35,949 nucleotides of DNA, taken from positions 1 through 35,949 of IMG/VR virus record IMGVR_UViG_3300035704_000016; one strand, written 5' to 3'. The notes under the pieces are model-generated. The model was not told where the DNA came from and searched no databases. It saw only the letters and a list, made by a program, of their open reading frames with translations. Position numbers and translations under genes: made by a program. Positions 35,595-35,949 of this stretch are shown piece by piece. Every line of letters begins with the position of its first letter. Position 1 is the first letter of the stretch. Origin of the DNA: a virus.

Positions 35595-35878
35595 GTTGGC
35601 CTCCTCGCCGAGAAAGCGCGATCGGCCGCCCAGTCGTAGGGCCGCGCTGGTTTGACGTGGAACGAGAAAAGCTCCGAGACCCGATCCTGGGGCAGCTGGA
35701 TTGGAAGAAAGAACGTGTCGCCGAAGGGTTCCCCCCGATACCGATTAATCCCTATCTGGGGGGGCTTTTTCGTGAAGTCCTGCTGAGGCGGCTGAACAGG
35801 CCGCCGGATCCACCACAGGAAGCCGAGCTGCACGGCCGCGAGCAGGATCACGACGAGGACAAACAGGAAGAGGGTCAC
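35591..35878 (-). CDS. Single-pass membrane protein (95 aa)
   Basis: GTG 35878 (MTLFLFVLVVILLAAV) has GGAGG seven bases upstream; the longer frame to 35926 is less likely. Residues 2-24 are one membrane segment, followed by WWIRR and a hydrophilic tail of 70 residues with a Pro/Gln start (RRPVQPPQQDF) and aromatic patches. The N-out or N-in direction cannot be fixed. It might be a membrane-anchored early regulator or an antiholin-like protein. Its start overlaps a partial upstream gene as GTGA. Confidence 0.65.
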   Translation of the reverse strand: MTLFLFVLVVILLAAVQLGFLWWIRRPVQPPQQDFTKKPPQIGINRYRGEPFGDTFFLPIQLPQDRVSELFSFHVKPARPYDWAADRAFSARRPT

Positions 35879-35949
35879 GGAGCGACCTCCAAGATGTCGT
35901 CGATACTGGAGGTCGGGACTACCCACCCAGCGTCGCTGCTATGGACCTC
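35875..35949 (-). CDS. C-terminal end of a gene extending off the right edge
   Basis: An open minus-strand frame from the window edge to TGA at 35875-35877, overlapping the membrane-protein GTG as GTGA. The visible residues are EVHSSDAGWVV and PTSSIDDILEVAP. Too short to identify. The overlap with a coupled start is the main evidence. Confidence 0.5.
   Translation of the reverse strand, partial: EVHSSDAGWVVPTSSIDDILEVAP

Noticed and set aside
1-35949. CRISPR arrays or insertion sequences
   Set aside because: No regularly spaced repeats with unique spacers and no transposase were seen. The iterons at 27148-27233 are too close together and lack spacers.

Overview
This window is almost certainly most of the genome of a temperate, tailed double-stranded DNA phage with a podovirus-like virion. 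It is GC-rich, uses many GTG and some TTG starts, and its genes overlap tightly through ATGA, GTGA and TGATG junctions. Those traits suggest a high-GC actinobacterial host. The product at 8037-9122 belongs to a family (FWN...LP near the N-terminus) that I associate from memory with soil Actinomycetota of the class Thermoleophilia, such as Solirubrobacter and Conexibacter. That host assignment is an inference. No bacterial flanking genes are visible.

Layout, read mostly along the minus strand. (1) 35949 to 24061 is a long early/replication operon: coiled-coil and zinc-knuckle proteins, a Cas4/RecB-like iron-sulfur nuclease, a tyrosine integrase, an HNH nuclease, a RusA resolvase, a JAMM peptidase, a winged-helix replication initiator, a DnaC-like helicase loader and a C5-cytosine methyltransferase. 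(2) 21940 to 23966 is the only plus-strand operon: seven small genes, including an AlpA/excisionase-like helix-turn-helix protein and a small membrane protein. It holds a tRNA acceptor/T-arm-like element that could be the attP core. It meets the early operon head to head at a strong bidirectional terminator (23996-24035). (3) 21815 to 20720 encodes two DNA-binding proteins, one a candidate small terminase. (4) 20333 to 1 is the late operon. It starts at a promoter whose spacer carries two 11-bp tandem repeats, and it encodes ribbon-helix-helix regulators, a possible holin, a HAD phosphatase, the large terminase, portal, a receptor-binding cassette, scaffold, an SU10/DUF5309-type major capsid protein, head-tail adaptor, tail nozzle and tail collar proteins.

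How it fits together: early genes replicate and recombine the phage DNA. The initiator gene appears to contain its own origin: four iterons next to a purine-rich, AT-rich tract, the same arrangement as in phage lambda gene O. Late genes build a P22-like head and short tail (portal, scaffold, coat, adaptor, nozzle in that order). Three to five receptor-binding genes sit between portal and scaffold, and three of them share one N-terminal module, suggesting a swappable adhesin platform.

The main unexplained items are the gene-internal origin, the armless tRNA-like element, the shared adhesin anchor, a plus-strand promoter-to-terminator unit that looks like a small RNA gene (28351-28431), a JAMM peptidase carrying DnaJ-type zinc knuckles, and a palindrome-rich 300-bp gap at 20408-20719. 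I could not find an endolysin or a clear immunity repressor. They may lie outside the window or be unrecognisable by eye.
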